A DNA stretch of 64,000 nt from Saccopteryx bilineata (Eukaryota > Chordata > Mammalia > Chiroptera > Emballonuridae), in assembly GCF_036850765.1 (NCBI RefSeq), contig NC_089490.1:389932558-389996557 (forward strand), written 5' to 3'. The notes below the pieces were generated by a model, which did no database searches, was not told the DNA's origin, and was given only the letters and a program-made list of their open reading frames with translations. This document shows positions 1 through 12,149 of this stretch, piece after piece. The translations under genes were made by a program, and so were the position numbers. Numbering within the stretch: position 1 is the first letter of the stretch; each line of letters starts with the position of its first letter.

Positions 1-230
1 CAGTTTTTCGTTGTGACACCTTAGTTGTTCATTGATTGCTTTCTCATATGTGCCTTGCCCGTGGGCCTTCAGCAGACTGAGTAACCCCTTGCTCGAGCCA
101 GTGACCTTGGGTCCAAGCTGGTGAGTTTTGCTCAAACCAGATGAGCCCGCACTCAAGCTGGTGACCTCGGGGTCTCGAACCTGGGTCCTCCGCATCCCAG
201 TCCAATGCTCTATCCACTGCCCAGTCAGGC
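1..230 (-). repeat. SINE-A, cut by window start
   Basis: The reverse complement begins at 230 with gcctgactgggcagtgg and runs through the tRNA-like head, the repeated ccagcttg/gctcgag middle and the conserved caatcaatgaacaactaa block. The pyrimidine-rich end and A tail lie before position 1. Confidence 0.9.
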
Positions 231-377
231 ATTAGCCAATCTTTTTTTCTAATCCTTTATTTCCATAAGAGCATTGATAGCAAGCTAATCAAATTGGGAG
301 AGAGAACTAATAAGCTGGCTGAAAGAAGCAGCACCAGAAAAGGGAGAGTATAATATAGTACAAAGAATATGGGTAGG

Positions 378-731
378 CCTGACCTGGTGGTGGCGCAGTG
401 GATAGAGCATCGGAATAGGATGCGGAAGGACCCAGGTTCGAGACCCCAAGGTCGCCAGCTTGAGTGCGGGCTCATCTGGTTTGAGCGAGGCTCACCAGCT
501 TGGACCCAAGGTTGCTGGCCCCAGCAAGGGGTTGCTCAGTCTGCTGAAGGCCCGCGGTCAAGGCACATGTGAGAAAGCAATCAATGAACAACTAAGGTGT
601 TGCAATGTGCAATGAAAAACTAATGATTGATGCTTCTCATCTCTCTCCATTCCTGTCTGTCTGTCCCTGTCTATCCCTCTCTCTGTCTCTGTAAAAAAAT
701 AAATAAATAAAATTTAAAAAAAAATTAAAAA
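378..731 (+). repeat. SINE-A, full length with TSD
   Basis: This is a complete tRNA-derived SINE. It has an A-box-like tggcgcagtgg, a B-box-like ggttcgagacc, a body with caatcaatgaacaactaa, a (tctc)n region and an A-rich tail. The 16-nt TSD aaagaatatgggtagg is exact at 362-377 and 732-747, so insertion was recent. Confidence 0.95.
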
Positions 732-884
732 AAAGAATATGGGTAGGACATGGGTCTACCATGACTAGCTATGTGGCCTTGAGTAAATTATAAACCACCT
801 GAACATTTGTTTCCTCATTGGCCTGGAAATACAGTAATACCAATTCCTCTGTGGTAGTTGTGAGAATAAAGAAGAAATGTATGT

Positions 885-1310
885 GTATTAATTATCTATT
901 GCTGTATAATACATTACTCTGGAACTTGGAGGTCTAAAACAATAAACATTTATTAATTCACACAGTTTCCAAGGGTCAAGAATACAAGAGCAGCTTATGT
1001 GGGTGGTTCTGGCTCCAGGCCCCTCATAAGGTTTAAATCTAGATTTGGGTCCGGGCTGCAGTCATCTGAAAGCTTGTGAATCGGACTGGACGATCTCCTT
1101 CTAAGCTCATTCATATCACGGTGGGCAGAAAGCCCCAGTGATACACCACATGTTCCTCATGATATGATAGTGGCTTTCCAGAAAACGTGATCTCAGAGAG
1201 AGAGGGGGTGGGGGAGAGAAAGGAAGCCATAGTACTTTTTATGACTTAGTCTCTGAAGTCACACACCATCACTTTCATTATTCTATTCATTAAAAGCAAA
1301 TTAACTAAGT
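885..1310. repeat. Old eutherian interspersed repeat, family not assigned
   Basis: The segment starts ttatctattgctgtataa, continues with a ggttctggctc...ctgcagtcatctgaa block and ends in a segment with gtctctgaagtcacacaccatcac. This resembles a widespread ancient mammalian repeat, but I cannot name the family with certainty. It is clearly diverged. Confidence 0.45.
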
Positions 1311-2695
1311 TTAGCCCATAATCAAGAGGAAAGGAATTCGGATCCACCTCCTGAAGGAAGGGGAGTATCATAGTTTTTTGTAGACATATCTTAAAACCAC
1401 CACAATATATAAAGTATACAGTGCTTAGCACACAGTAGGTGCTTGGTAAATGGCAATTGCTATTATGCTGTTATTAATATACACCTAGTACACTTGGTTC
1501 TTTTAAAAGCTTTTGTGGCTAAGACAAGAAAAACTCATGGTTTTTCAAATTCCTAGAACATATAGAGAAAGAAGCACCATATATCACTGTATTCATTACA
1601 TCTGTTTTTGTAAACTAAAATGAATGGACTCTTTTTGTACTGCATATATTGCAATACTTATAAACATAAATTTTAGTAACACTTAACAGACATACCTAAA
1701 ATGTATAGTGAGCCTGCAAATACCAGTGACATGGATAATTTGCATGACAGTTAATCCAAAAATTGATTTTATTTGGTTTTATTAAGAGTTTTATATTTAA
1801 ATATATATTTACATGCTCATCTGAGAATTCGTTGAATTTTAATTGTGAAGTATACCAGTTTATCTGAGTGTCCTGCTCTCCTTTCCATTTAAGAATGAGC
1901 CACAGCTAAGACTGACAGAGAGGCCCTGGTCTACAGCAAGGATAACAAGACTTATTAGTTTACACACCTTCCCTGAGTGTAAGGAGTAATTTGGGGGAGG
2001 GGGGAGCGAATCAACAAACAAAAAGTGTTATATCAACAAAGGGTTCAATTAAACAAGAGAGTTGATATTGACAGTAAAAATTTAGAAGTAAGAATTAATA
2101 TGACTAAATCACTGGGTAATCTGGATTTCCTCTGTTTATGTATGCGTTTGTGGACACGGGTACATAATGTCCAACATTAGCCTCAAGGATTGTCTGATGT
2201 TCGTTGTAAATAAAAACATAAGAACCCTGGAACCCCAGGTGGACAGATAATTTACTGGGCCACTTTGGTAAGATAAATCATTAAATTCAAGGTATTGTCA
2301 CCCCTTAAACTGGTTAATTTACTAGTGCTTTGATTTGCATGAAGCATTTGACAGATCCTCAGGCTAGTGTCTGACATTATTGAACTCTCCTTAATATCTC
2401 ACCAACATAGCAATCAAATTTCTAAGATTTTAGAACATAGTCAGCAATAGTAGGAAGTAAAAATGGTCTCTGAGAAGCCATTGTTTATGGAGTTTATATG
2501 TGTCTTTGCAGATGAGGCAGGAAGCCTCGCTTACAAATGCTTTACCTCAAGTACTGATCAGTTCAGCACCAGAAGATAAAAAGGGGTGGGTGGGGTCTAA
2601 AGTCATGCTAGCCTTAGCCACTGGCAGTTGTGATAAATATCATCAGAAAAGAGAGTCACTAGATATCCCAACAGTGAGGAGAAAATCCATATTAA
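1311..2695. other. Intronic stretch, mostly unassigned
   Basis: A short MIR-like 3' piece (gcttagcacacagtaggtg) lies near 1425-1445. The rest is AT-rich sequence without a recognisable gene or repeat. Confidence 0.5.
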
Positions 2696-2709
2696 AAACA
2701 AACAAGAGC

Positions 2710-3088
2710 GGCCCTGGCTGGTTGGCTCAGTGGTAGAGCATTGGCCTGGTGTTCAAGAGTCCCAGGTTCGATTTCCGGCCAGGGCACATAGGAGAAACTC
2801 CTATCTGCTTCTCCACCCCTCCCCCTCTCCTTCCTCTCTGTCTCTCTCTTCCCCTCCTGCAGCCGAGGCTCCATCGGAGCCAAAGCAAAATTGGCCCGGG
2901 CCCTGAGGATGGCTCCATAGCCTCTGCCTCAGGCGCTAGAGTGGCTCAACAGAGCAACGCCCCAGATAGGCAGAGCATCGCCCCCTGGTGGGCATACCAG
3001 GTGGATCCCGGTCAGGTGCATGCGGGAGTCTGTCTGACTGCCTCCCCGTTTCCAACTTCAGAAAAATACAAAAAAAGCCAACAACAAC
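2710..3088 (+). repeat. SINE-B, full length, TSD present
   Basis: The head is gccctggctggttggctc, with B-box-like ggttcgatttcc, a C/T-rich segment, the body aggctccatcggagc...tggatcccgg and an A-rich tail. The TSD aaacaaacaagagc is at 2696-2709 and 3089-3102. It inserted at the 5' edge of the following SINE-A. Confidence 0.93.
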
Positions 3089-3100
3089 AAACAAACAAGA

Positions 3101-3431
3101 GCCTGACCAGGCGGTGGCGCAGTGGATAGAGCGTTGGACTGGGATGCAGAGGACCCAGGTTCGAGACCCTGAGGTCGCCAGCTTGAGTGCGGGCTCATCT
3201 GGTTTATGCAAAGCTCACCAGCTTGAGCCCAAGGTCTCTGGCTCGAGCAAGGGGTTACTTGGTCTGCTGAAGGCCCACGGTCAAGGCATATATGAGAAAG
3301 CAATCAATGAAGAACTAAGGTGTCACAATGAAAAACTAATGATTGATGCTTCTCATCTCTCTCCATTCCTGTCTGTCTGTCCCTATCTATCCCTCTCTCT
3401 GACTCTCTGTCTCTGTAAAAAAAAAAAAAAA
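3101..3431 (+). repeat. SINE-A, older member of a nested pair
   Basis: This is a full SINE-A with a poly(A) tail. The sequence agaaaatccatattaaaaac occurs both before the SINE-B (about 2680-2699) and after this tail (about 3443-3462), which fits the TSD of this SINE. The SINE-B was placed later between the TSD and the SINE-A head. Confidence 0.9.
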
Positions 3432-3879
3432 CAACTCACAAGAGAAAATCCATATTAAAAACCAGGAAACAGTTTTTTAAGATCATTTACCATGTAGGAA
3501 ATAGATGGCTTTATCAATCTTTATGTTCTTCAAGGGTATCTTACTATTATGGTCTAAGACAATAAGCAATATTCATAATGTTGAACCAGAGTTAGTAAAC
3601 AAAAGGTAACATATGTTCACTATTATCTTTTTAGTAAAGCCAAGGAAGTTTATGATACAGTTTAGAGATACTTGTATCAAATGATAATTTAACAAAGACG
3701 TAACAAAGAGGTATTCTATTTTGAGAGAATATCCTGTCCTATGGCTATCCTATATCCCAGCCTTTCCTATGGCTACAATGGAAAAGGGAAAGTAATGTGA
3801 CCAGTGTTGCTAAGACTATAATGAAAAGAAATCCCCAAACGTCTAACCAATTACTCATGACCCACAAAAACTAAACAAA

Positions 3880-4713
3880 ACAAAAACCAGCTCAGTCAGA
3901 GGTAGACGAAGGACTTCAATAGACATTTCTCCAAAGAAGATAAACAAATGACCTATAAGCCATGAATGAAATGAAAATATGTTTAACATTACTAATCATT
4001 AGAGAAATGCAGATTAAAACTACAGTGAAATACTACCATTAGGATGGCTACCATGAAAAAAAATAATAGCCCTGGCCAGATAACTCAGTTGGTTAGAGTA
4101 TCATCCTTAAGTGCAGAGGTTGCCAGTTTGATCCCCAGTCAGAGCACACACTAGAATAGAATGAGGCTCCTGTCTCTCACTAAAATCAATCAATAATTTT
4201 TTTAAAATGTATAATAATAATAGCAGGTGTTAGCAAGGATGTGAAGGAACTAGAGGCTTTGTTCACTGTTGGTAGGAATATAAAATGGTATACTTTCCAC
4301 AGAAAACGGTACAGTAGTTCCTCAGAAGATTAAATATAAAATTACAACATCAGTTTATCAATTGCAACTCTGGGTATTTGGCCAAAAGAATTGAAGGCAG
4401 AGTCTCAATGAGAGATTTGTACACCCGCGGTCATAGCAGCATTATTCACAATAGATAAAATGTGGAAGCAACTCAAGTGTCTATCTGCAAATCAGTGGGT
4501 AAGCAAATGTGGTGTATACGTATAATGGAATATTATGCAGTCTTAAGAAAGACGGGGGGGGGGGGAGAAAGACAGGGAATTCTAACATGCTACAACATGG
4601 ATGAATCTGAAGACATCATGTTGAGTGAAATAAGCCAGTCACAAAAAGACAAGTGCTGTGTGATTTCATTTATATGAGGTGCTTATGGTAGTCATACTCA
4701 TAAAGACAGTAGA
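3880..4713 (+). mobile_element. L1 3' fragment (ORF2 C-terminal region), degenerate
   Basis: The sense strand carries recognisable L1 ORF2 3' sequence: agacatttctccaaagaag, gaaatgcagattaaaac, aggatggctacc, cactgttggtaggaat, gcattattcacaatag and gtgaaataagccagtcac. Frameshifts and stops break the frame. A SINE-D sits inside, and a SINE-B abuts the 3' end. Confidence 0.85.
4069..4208 (+). repeat. SINE-D (VES-like) inside the L1 fragment
   Basis: The head gccctggccagataactc is followed by the B-box-like gtttgatcccc and ends taaaatcaatcaat. L1 sequence stops before it (aaaaataatag) and resumes after it (aataatagcaggtg), so it inserted into the L1. Confidence 0.85.
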
Positions 4714-4717
4714 ATAG

Positions 4718-5089
4718 GCCCTGGCCGGTTGGCTCAGTGGTAGAGCGTTGGCCTGGCGTGCAGAAGTCCCGGGTTCGATTCCTGGCCAGGGCACACAGGA
4801 GAAGCGCCCATCTGCTTCTCCACCCCTCCCCCTCTCCTTCCTCTCTGTCTCTCTCTTCCCCTCCCGCAGCCAAGGCTCCATTGGAGCAAAGGTGGCCTGG
4901 TCGCTGGGGATGGCTCCTTGGCCTCTGCCCCAGGCGCTAGAGTGGCTCTGGTCATGACAAAGCAACGCCCCGGATGGGCAGAGCATCGCCCCCTGGTGGG
5001 CATGCCGGGTGGATCCCGGTCGGGCACATGCAGGAGGCTGTCTGCCTCCCAGTTTCCAGCTTAAGAAAAATACAAAAAAAAAAAAAAAA
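4718..5089 (+). repeat. SINE-B, full length
   Basis: The complete element runs from gccctggccggttggctc to an A run ending at 5089. The B box ggttcgattcc is intact. A clear TSD was not found. Confidence 0.93.
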
Positions 5090-5099
5090 GAACCCTTTA

Positions 5100-5385
5100 T
5101 CTGGATATTTTTAAAAATAAGATATTTTTTTATTGTGTTAAATATATATAATAAATTTACTATTTTAACCATTGATGTGTATAATTGAGCAGCATTAAGT
5201 ACATTTACAATGTTGTGCGGCCATCACCACTGTTCATTTCCAGGACTTTTTCATCATCTGAAACTGAAACTCTGTGTTCTGTTAAACAATAACTCTTCAT
5301 GCTTCCCTACTCAACTCCCAGCCTTGGTAACCTCTGTTCTACTTTCTGTCTCTATGAATTTGCCTATTCTACGGACCTCATAAAT
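5100..5385 (-). mobile_element. L1M-type 3'UTR fragment
   Basis: The + strand reads ttattgtgttaaatat, ccatcaccactgttcat, cttggtaacctctgttct and tttctgtctctatgaat, which is reversed L1M 3' end sequence. No coding potential remains. Confidence 0.7.
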
Positions 5386-5701
5386 GTGGACAGATAATTG
5401 ATTTTTAGCAAAAGTTTAATTGCTTTCTTGTCTGGAGGCATGAGTCTGGGTGAAGGGGAACAATCATTAATTGGGTGCCTTGACATGACAAGCCAAGGTC
5501 ACATTCAGATTTGCTGGGTTTATCTCAAGCAATAGAAAATTGTATTTATAAACTTGGGTGTCATGGAATTGTAAAGATCCCTTTCATCCTAATTACAGTC
5601 TATTCATTCAAAATAGTTACTGATTAGTTAGTGATACTCAATCTGATTTTCTCATAAAAATAATAAGCATCTTTTTTGTGTGTGCAAAAGTTTTCTTTAT
5701 T
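5386..5701. other. Intronic stretch without recognisable feature
   Basis: I see no gene, RNA or named repeat here. Confidence 0.4.
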
Positions 5702-6066
5702 ATTATTTTTTTCCAAAGTTAGAAGCGGGGAGGCAGTCAGACAGACTCTTGCATGCACCCAACCGGATCCACCCGGCATGCCCATTGGGGACGATGCTCT
5801 GCCCATCTGGGCCGTTGCTCCGGTGCTGCTGCCGGAGTCATTCTAGCGCCTGAGGTGAAGGCCATGGAGCGGTCCTCAGCACCTGGGCCAACTTTGCTCC
5901 AGTGGAGCCTTGGCTGCGGGAGGGGAAGAGAGAAACAGAGAGGAAGGAGAAGGGGAGAGGTGGAGAAGCAGATGGGCGCTTCTCCTGTGTGCCCTGGCTG
6001 GGAATCGAACCCGGGACTTCTGCATGCTAGGCCGACACTCTACCACTGAGCCAACTGGCCAGGGCC
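5702..6066 (-). repeat. SINE-B, full length
   Basis: The reverse complement starts ggccctggccagttggctc at 6066 and runs to an A-rich tail near 5702. Several substitutions against the other copies suggest an older insertion. Confidence 0.93.
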
Positions 6067-6233
6067 TGTAAAATTATTTTTGATATCTGTTCCCCTGAGG
6101 TTGAACCACTGTATTTTGATAAACCATTGATTGGTCTGTTAGGTCTTCCTATTTATTTCTGTTCTCCACCCCCAAAAAAAGTATTCTAGCTTCTAATTCT
6201 CAAATATTTAAGGGCTCTTCTGATAACCGATGT

Positions 6234-6553
6234 CAGGGGTCGGGAACCTATGGCTTGTGAGCCAGATGTGGCTCTTTTGATGGCTGCATCTGGCTCACAG
6301 ACAAATCTTTAATAAAAATAATAATAATGTTAAAAATATAAAACATTCTCATGTATTACAATCCATTCATTTCCTACCGCTCATGTTCATGGTTACGGGT
6401 GGCTGGAGCCATCACAGCTGTCCTCTGGGACCATACCAAATTTTTATTGGATAATGCGTAACGTACACAGGTCGTTGTATGGCTCCCACGGAATTACATT
6501 TTAAAATATGTGGCGTTCATGGCTCTCTCAGCCAAAAAGTTTCCCGACCCCTG
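6234..6553. mobile_element. Non-autonomous hAT element, copy 1
   Basis: This 320-bp element has terminal inverted repeats: CAGGGGTCGGGAACCT at the left, and an end whose reverse complement reads CAGGGGTCGGGAAACTT. There is no coding capacity. The flanking octamers accgatgt and acctacat agree at five of eight positions. The same family occurs at 30956-31242 with an exact 8-bp TSD, which supports hAT. Confidence 0.85.
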
Positions 6554-7227
6554 ACCTACATCAATCACTGTTTGAAATTGACCCTTGGATTCTGTAATTA
6601 CGTTGGTCACAGACCTTTGTAACTTTGAATGATTTATCTTAAAATTTTAACTTTCCATACCACTGTTCATTGAGCATAAAACCAGGATAATAATACCACC
6701 TGTAGAAAAAAGTGATTCAGAGAGTCAGTTTTCTTACTTACATGTGGATGGGAAAATGCCTTCTTACTCTTCCTTCTGAATTCTTCCTTTTGGTTCCTGG
6801 CCCAGGGGAAGAATTGCTCTTCTTGGCAGCATCTATATCTGCCAAGTGGAACTCTACCGCAGTGCCTTTGAAGTGGTATAGCCTCTATCTTCTATCTGTG
6901 TGCTTGGAGGGTCTGGCTCCCTGGAGAATCCCAGGAGGCCCCACCCACACCCTCTTTGAGAAGTTCTTTTCCTAAGGTTGTATTCAGACTTACATCAATA
7001 TGCAGAGGAGACATCCTTCCTACCAAAAGCTTGGTTTTTCTATCATAGTTGTGGGGAAGGAGGTGAATGGGAAACAGGAACTGTGTATAATATTGGCAAA
7101 AATGTTTTGAGCATTTGGATAAAAATATTTGATAAGTACAATCTTATTTTTATTGCCTTATTATACTGCTTATTGGAGAATGTGTTTTCTTTGGTCACCT
7201 GCCAGTGAAAAAGATTAGCCTCTTCCT
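6554..7227. other. Intronic stretch without recognisable gene
   Basis: Two short open frames occur (6712-6975 and 6978-7208), but they show no known domain or splice context and are treated as chance. Confidence 0.4.
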
Positions 7228-7380
7228 GCCCTGGCTGGATGGCTCCATTGGTTAGAGCATTGTCCAGATACTCAAGTTTTGTGGGTTCGATCCCCAGTCA
7301 GGGCACATATAGGAATAGATCGACATTTCTGTGTCTCTCTCTCCCTTCTTCTCTCTCTAAAATCAATTAAAAAAAAAAAA
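7228..7380 (+). repeat. SINE-D (VES-like) with TSD
   Basis: The head gccctggctggatggctcc leads to the B-box-like gggttcgatccc and ends in ctctctaaaatcaatt plus an A tail. The flanks aagattagcctcttcct and aagactagccttttcct are a slightly diverged TSD, so this is older than the SINE-A copies. Confidence 0.88.
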
Positions 7381-9439
7381 AAGACTAGCCTTTTCCTGAA
7401 TCTAGTATTGTGTCTTTAACTAGTTTTTTTTGGTAGAATCAGACAAACACTGCTGAAATGAACAAATCAAGATTGCAGCATGGTGATGCTCACGTCTACT
7501 CACTGTCCTTTCCAGTTCATTGACGGCTGCTGCCACCAACTGAGTAAGATTTTGTAGGGCTCTCTGTCCTCACGCAGTCCAAGTTGAAGTATTTTCAATT
7601 TAGTTCCTTTACTCTGATGTCCCAGACTTTGAAGGATTTGCGCTTTCCCCATATGTTTCTGTTTTGTGGCATCTAGTAGGAAATGATCTTTTGTTTAAAG
7701 GAGTCTTCTGTAATGAAGAGTCACTTTTTAGATTTTCATACCTTGTGTCTTCTAGTTTCTCATTTTAGTCCAGAATAGTTATAATTTCATTTTCTTTGAG
7801 ACTAAGTGTCAAGTTTTGGTGTGTTTTGTTGTTGTTTTTTTGTGGGGTTTTTTGTCCTCTCTGAAATTTGTTTCCAGTACAAAGCAAAAGAAGCCCTAGC
7901 ATAATATTGTATTTCTGTCTCAGAAGCTAGATGAGCTTAATGTATATAGTACTTTGATCTTGCCTTAATGTGTTTGTGTTGATCTAGGGTGTATCTTTTG
8001 GCTCTGGAAATTCTTTATTAAAGTTAAAGCTGTTTAACCCATCTTTAGCTCATCTCCATTTCTTCAAACAAAAAGGAAACAAACTTTGCAGTGTGAAGGA
8101 TTGAGGTCACACATGAGGGCACATTTATTAGAGATGATGTAGTTCAATGTCCTGCTGAGTTCCTAAGCAGCGTTGCAAAATGTCCTTCCATGAAGCTCTT
8201 TGTTTTGTTTTTAATAAAATAGAGTCTGGCTATGAGGAATAAAATACATACACAGCCACTTGAAAGTATGAGATGGACAAGTTATCTCTTGAAGTCACTT
8301 ACTCTTTAGAACAAATAAGGTGTATTTTGTTCTGAGGGAATTTTAACACTGGTTTAATTGGGAGAATTAAAGGAGCCCCAGGCTAGTCTACAGAGGAGAG
8401 CTCATTTAGACAGTATTTTTTATTCAATTGGTCAGCCTCTAATTCCCACTAACTTATGGTAAATTTCAAGTATGAATAGTTCTAAGATGTGGTCAGTTTC
8501 CATGACTGCTAAATAAAATATGAGTTTCTCGTGTTACTTGAAGACTATTTGTGGGAGGTCTTATTTGGGTCTTTGCATCTTATGAGGAGCAAATCATGGT
8601 TTTAATACATCTCCTGAACCCTACAAAAATTGTGCTATTCATCTTACAAAAGAAAACATTTGTGTACCTCCCTATATGGCATTCTATGCTACCTAAGCCA
8701 TTTGCTTGTGAAACAGTAACCTTTAGGACAATAGCCTGGTTCTCTTCCTCTCTTCTCATCAGTCAGTTCTTACCTGTTAGTGCCTTCCTTTGCTTTTCTG
8801 CTCTCAGATGGAGAAATGGGGTTGGCAGAGGCAGACAACCTTTGTAAACTTTTCTCTAGCAGGATACCGTGATCCTAGAGTAAAGTAGGAACCAGAAGAC
8901 ATAAGGTCTAGAAATTCTCAGAGTCACCTTGTATGACAGATGAGATTTTTATATGAAGAAACACTAGTCCCTGTGACCTAAATTAAGCCACCTAATCTCT
9001 CAATGTCATTATTTCTCTGCTTGTAAAAGGGGAATAGCAATAACAATCACCATCTTCCTCTGGAGTTTGGGAGAAATTTAATGAGATAATGAACTTAATT
9101 CTACTCTTACAAGGGAATATATTGTTGACTCTTAGAAGAGTGAACTATTTGGGGGTCCCTAAGGGACCTGACAATCTATTACCTCTTCCAGCACTAAAAT
9201 AGAACTATTGTAAAAAGTTAACCCACTGCCAAAAAGTAAGCCATTTATTCTGTGGATAGATCAGGCCCAATGTGAAACCAAGGATTTTGATCTCTTCTTG
9301 GGAAGAACTATCACTAGATAGGCACAAAGATGTCCTTTTTTCTTTCTTTCTTTCTTTTAAATCAGAACAGAGGTATAATTGTGTTCAGTAGTTCGCTTTT
9401 GGAGAATGTTAGGTTCAATTCTGGAACACATTAAATCAG
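7381..9439. other. Intronic stretch, no feature recognised
   Basis: About 2 kb of AT-rich sequence without a named repeat, RNA gene or supported coding region. The 98-residue open frame at 8551-8847 is treated as chance. Confidence 0.4.
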
Positions 9440-9780
9440 ATGATATACTTTTTAAAAGTCTCTAAAACATGCATTCTAAATGGGAGCAATATTGCCCCTA
9501 AGGGGGCAAATACTGGTTCTTTGAGAGGCAAAAAATATTAGACATTACAGTGGTTTGTGGCCCTCCAGTATAATACATACACACACACAGTATATATATA
9601 TGTATATATATACACACACATATACATATATATACATATTTAATACGATATATTTTTATATATTTAATACCATATATAGATATAATATTAAAACTTCATA
9701 GGGGTGGACACTTGGGAAAAATGTCTAAAAACGTGGGGGGTGGGCAATAATGAAAGGAATAAAAGGCTGAGAAACAGGGC
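9440..9780. repeat. Probable old hAT-Charlie/MER relic split by an AT repeat
   Basis: The segments gggagcaatattgcccc...agggggcaaatac and ggggtgggcaataatg...aaaggctgagaaac resemble old Charlie-type relics. The microsatellite at 9574-9686 separates them. Confidence 0.4.
9574..9686. repeat. AT/AC-rich microsatellite
   Basis: An interrupted run of acacac, tatata and atatac units covers about 110 bp. It is alternating purine-pyrimidine and easily unwound. Confidence 0.85.
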
Positions 9781-10660
9781 TTTAGTCTAGGACAAGAATA
9801 TATTCAATAGTTGTCAGCTAATCTCCCAGACATGTTTGTCTCTGAGCATAGGTGAGCTGCAGACTGTCAGGCCAAATGCACATTGCTATTGATTCCTTCC
9901 GTCCAACAGGAACTGAGTTCATAGAAAACTTGAAAGCGATGAAGTTCGTACCCTAAGGGATGATGATCTCAGACAAGCAACTCAAACATAAAATCCACCC
10001 GTTAGAACCAATACTGTGTACTTAAATAAATGTGGTTAAATCTTTTAAGGTAAGAGATTCCTTTTTTCTCCTGCCTATTTAGCCTCACCGAAAGACACAT
10101 CAAGGGTAGGCATGATCTTCAAAGTACTTCACAGAAAAAGCCAGATTGGGAGAAGGGAGAGGGTGTGGACCCTACCGGCAGGAAGGGAATAATTATCTAA
10201 ATAGTATTGTGAAGTGCAAAGCAGCAAAGACAAGAAATACAGTGGGAATTGACATTTAAATATGTAAGACATTAAGTTTGATGTTACTGCTGATATTAAT
10301 AAAGATTTGAATATCCAAAATATTTCCTTCTATCATCCTCATGTCTTATATAGGTTTTCATACCTTTTGAATGGATGGGATGACCCAAAATTGACTTGCT
10401 ATGTACTATGAAATTTGGAACAGGCTCTGTATTCTGTTAGGCTCAGAAGCCCTGAACTAATAGAATGGCCATATTGACAAAAAAATTATATGTGTGTGTG
10501 TGTGTGCGCCTTAGGTTCTTTGTTGCTTAATCATCCTATTCTTTGATACTCATACCCATAACCTGTAGGAAAAAGAAATGGTGACTATTCTTCTTTGCTT
10601 ATCCATTTCATAGTGATGCCCTGGACAATGAGTACTCTTTCTCCAAGCCAAGCATTTGCT
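9781..10660. other. Intronic stretch, no feature recognised
   Basis: Only a short (tg)n run near 10495-10506 stands out. Confidence 0.4.
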
Positions 10661-10676
10661 AAGAATTAGTTGCTCT

Positions 10677-11080
10677 GGCCCTGGCCGGTTGGCTCAGTGG
10701 TAGAGCGTCGGCCTGGCGTGCAGAAGTCCCGGGTTCGATTCCCGGCCAGGGCACACAGGAGAAGCGCCCATCTGTTTCTCCACCCCTCCCCCTCTCCTTC
10801 CTCTCTGTCTCTCTCTTCCCCTCCCGCAGCCGAGGCTCCATTGGAGCAAAGATGGCCCAGGCGCTGGGGATGGCTCCTTGGCCTCTGCCCCAGGCACTAG
10901 AGTGGCTCTGGTCACAACAGAGCGACGCCCCGGAGGGGCAGAGCATCGCCCCCTGGTGGGCAGAGCATCGCCCCCTGATGGGTGTGCTGGGTGGATCCTG
11001 GTCAGGCACATGCGGGAGTCTGTCTGACTGTCTCTCGCCGTTTCTAGCTTCAGAAAAATACCCCCCCCCCAAAAAAGAAA
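10677..11080 (+). repeat. SINE-B, full length with TSD
   Basis: A near-consensus copy ending in a C run followed by A-rich sequence. The TSD aagaattagttgctct is exact at 10661-10676 and 11081-11096. The low divergence suggests a young insertion. Confidence 0.95.
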
Positions 11081-11099
11081 AAGAATTAGTTGCTCTGGG

Positions 11100-12140
11100 C
11101 ATTTAATTGCCTTACAGAAATCTACCCCAGTCCCCTTTTTATTGATTTCTTAAGATCATAGAAGAAATGAAACGGACTAGAGAGAGCCCACTCATCTCCA
11201 CCCCCACCCCTAATTCCAAACTCTAACGCAGTGTCCTGCTCACAGTTCCTCAGATCCCACCCTTCAGCTTCTCTCTCTCTTACCGCTGGGTGGGTGTAAC
11301 CAAACCTCAGCCAGGTCACACTGAGGCCCCAGCAGCTGGGCTTCTCTCTCTCCCCCACCACATTGCAGACATTCTTTTCACATCATTTTGTCCCCTCTGC
11401 TGCATTCCCTGCATTTGGCATTATTCCCTCTGTGCAACCTTCTGTTTCAAGGGACAGGAGTTTGCCAAGGAGATGCTGGCAGAGAAGGTCCAGTACTCTT
11501 CTTTCTATCTGAAGAGCCCAGTGTCACTCATTAGCATATGAGAAGAATGGTTGTAAATAAACATCAAATGAGGTTAAGGAGCTGCAGCTCGTCAATATTA
11601 ATGAAGTCCACCTCACAGCCTTGGAGCGATGTACTGATGGCTCTAATCACAAGAGGCAGTTTCATAAGGCCCGGGTTACAGGGCAAGAGGGGTTAGAGCT
11701 AGCCTTCTGATGAATGTTTGTCATTTTACAACCCCAGGAATGCTGCAGAGAAAGGCTGTCAGATACCAGATCTGTGTTTGTGAGGCGCCTCATGTGTTCA
11801 GATTACATCTGTTTGTCTAAACAGGTGGAAGGCTAGAGGAAGAAGCTGTATGTGCTAACCCGGTCTTCGGGGTGGGAAAACTGCAGTTCCATGTCAATCT
11901 GCAGCTCCCCAATCAAAAATGAGGTCCCAGAGTCCTAGATTCAGTCTCCCATTGCTCCTTTCAGCAGTGACCCCATGGAACTCACTCTCGTTTCCAGCGC
12001 AACGATGGAAGGAAGATCTGGAGACCGTCTAAGCCCAGCCTCATAAAGGGATGAAGACACTCTTGTTTCATGTAACTCTTGTGCCAGCTACCAGCGAGGA
12101 CCCTCCACAGAGCCATGTTTCATTCCTTGGCCTATATTAA
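11100..12140. promoter_or_regulatory. Repeat-free block, candidate conserved non-coding element
   Basis: About 1 kb without SINE, L1 or simple repeats, unlike its surroundings. The interval 11530-11860 is rich in homeodomain/POU-like words (attagcatatg, caatattaatga, tctaatcac). Regulatory function is inference only, and cross-species conservation cannot be tested here. Confidence 0.25.
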
Positions 12141-12149
12141 GATGAATAG

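Noticed and set aside
2749..3458. Open frames of 126 and 156 codons
   Set aside because: They consist of the SINE-B and SINE-A pair.
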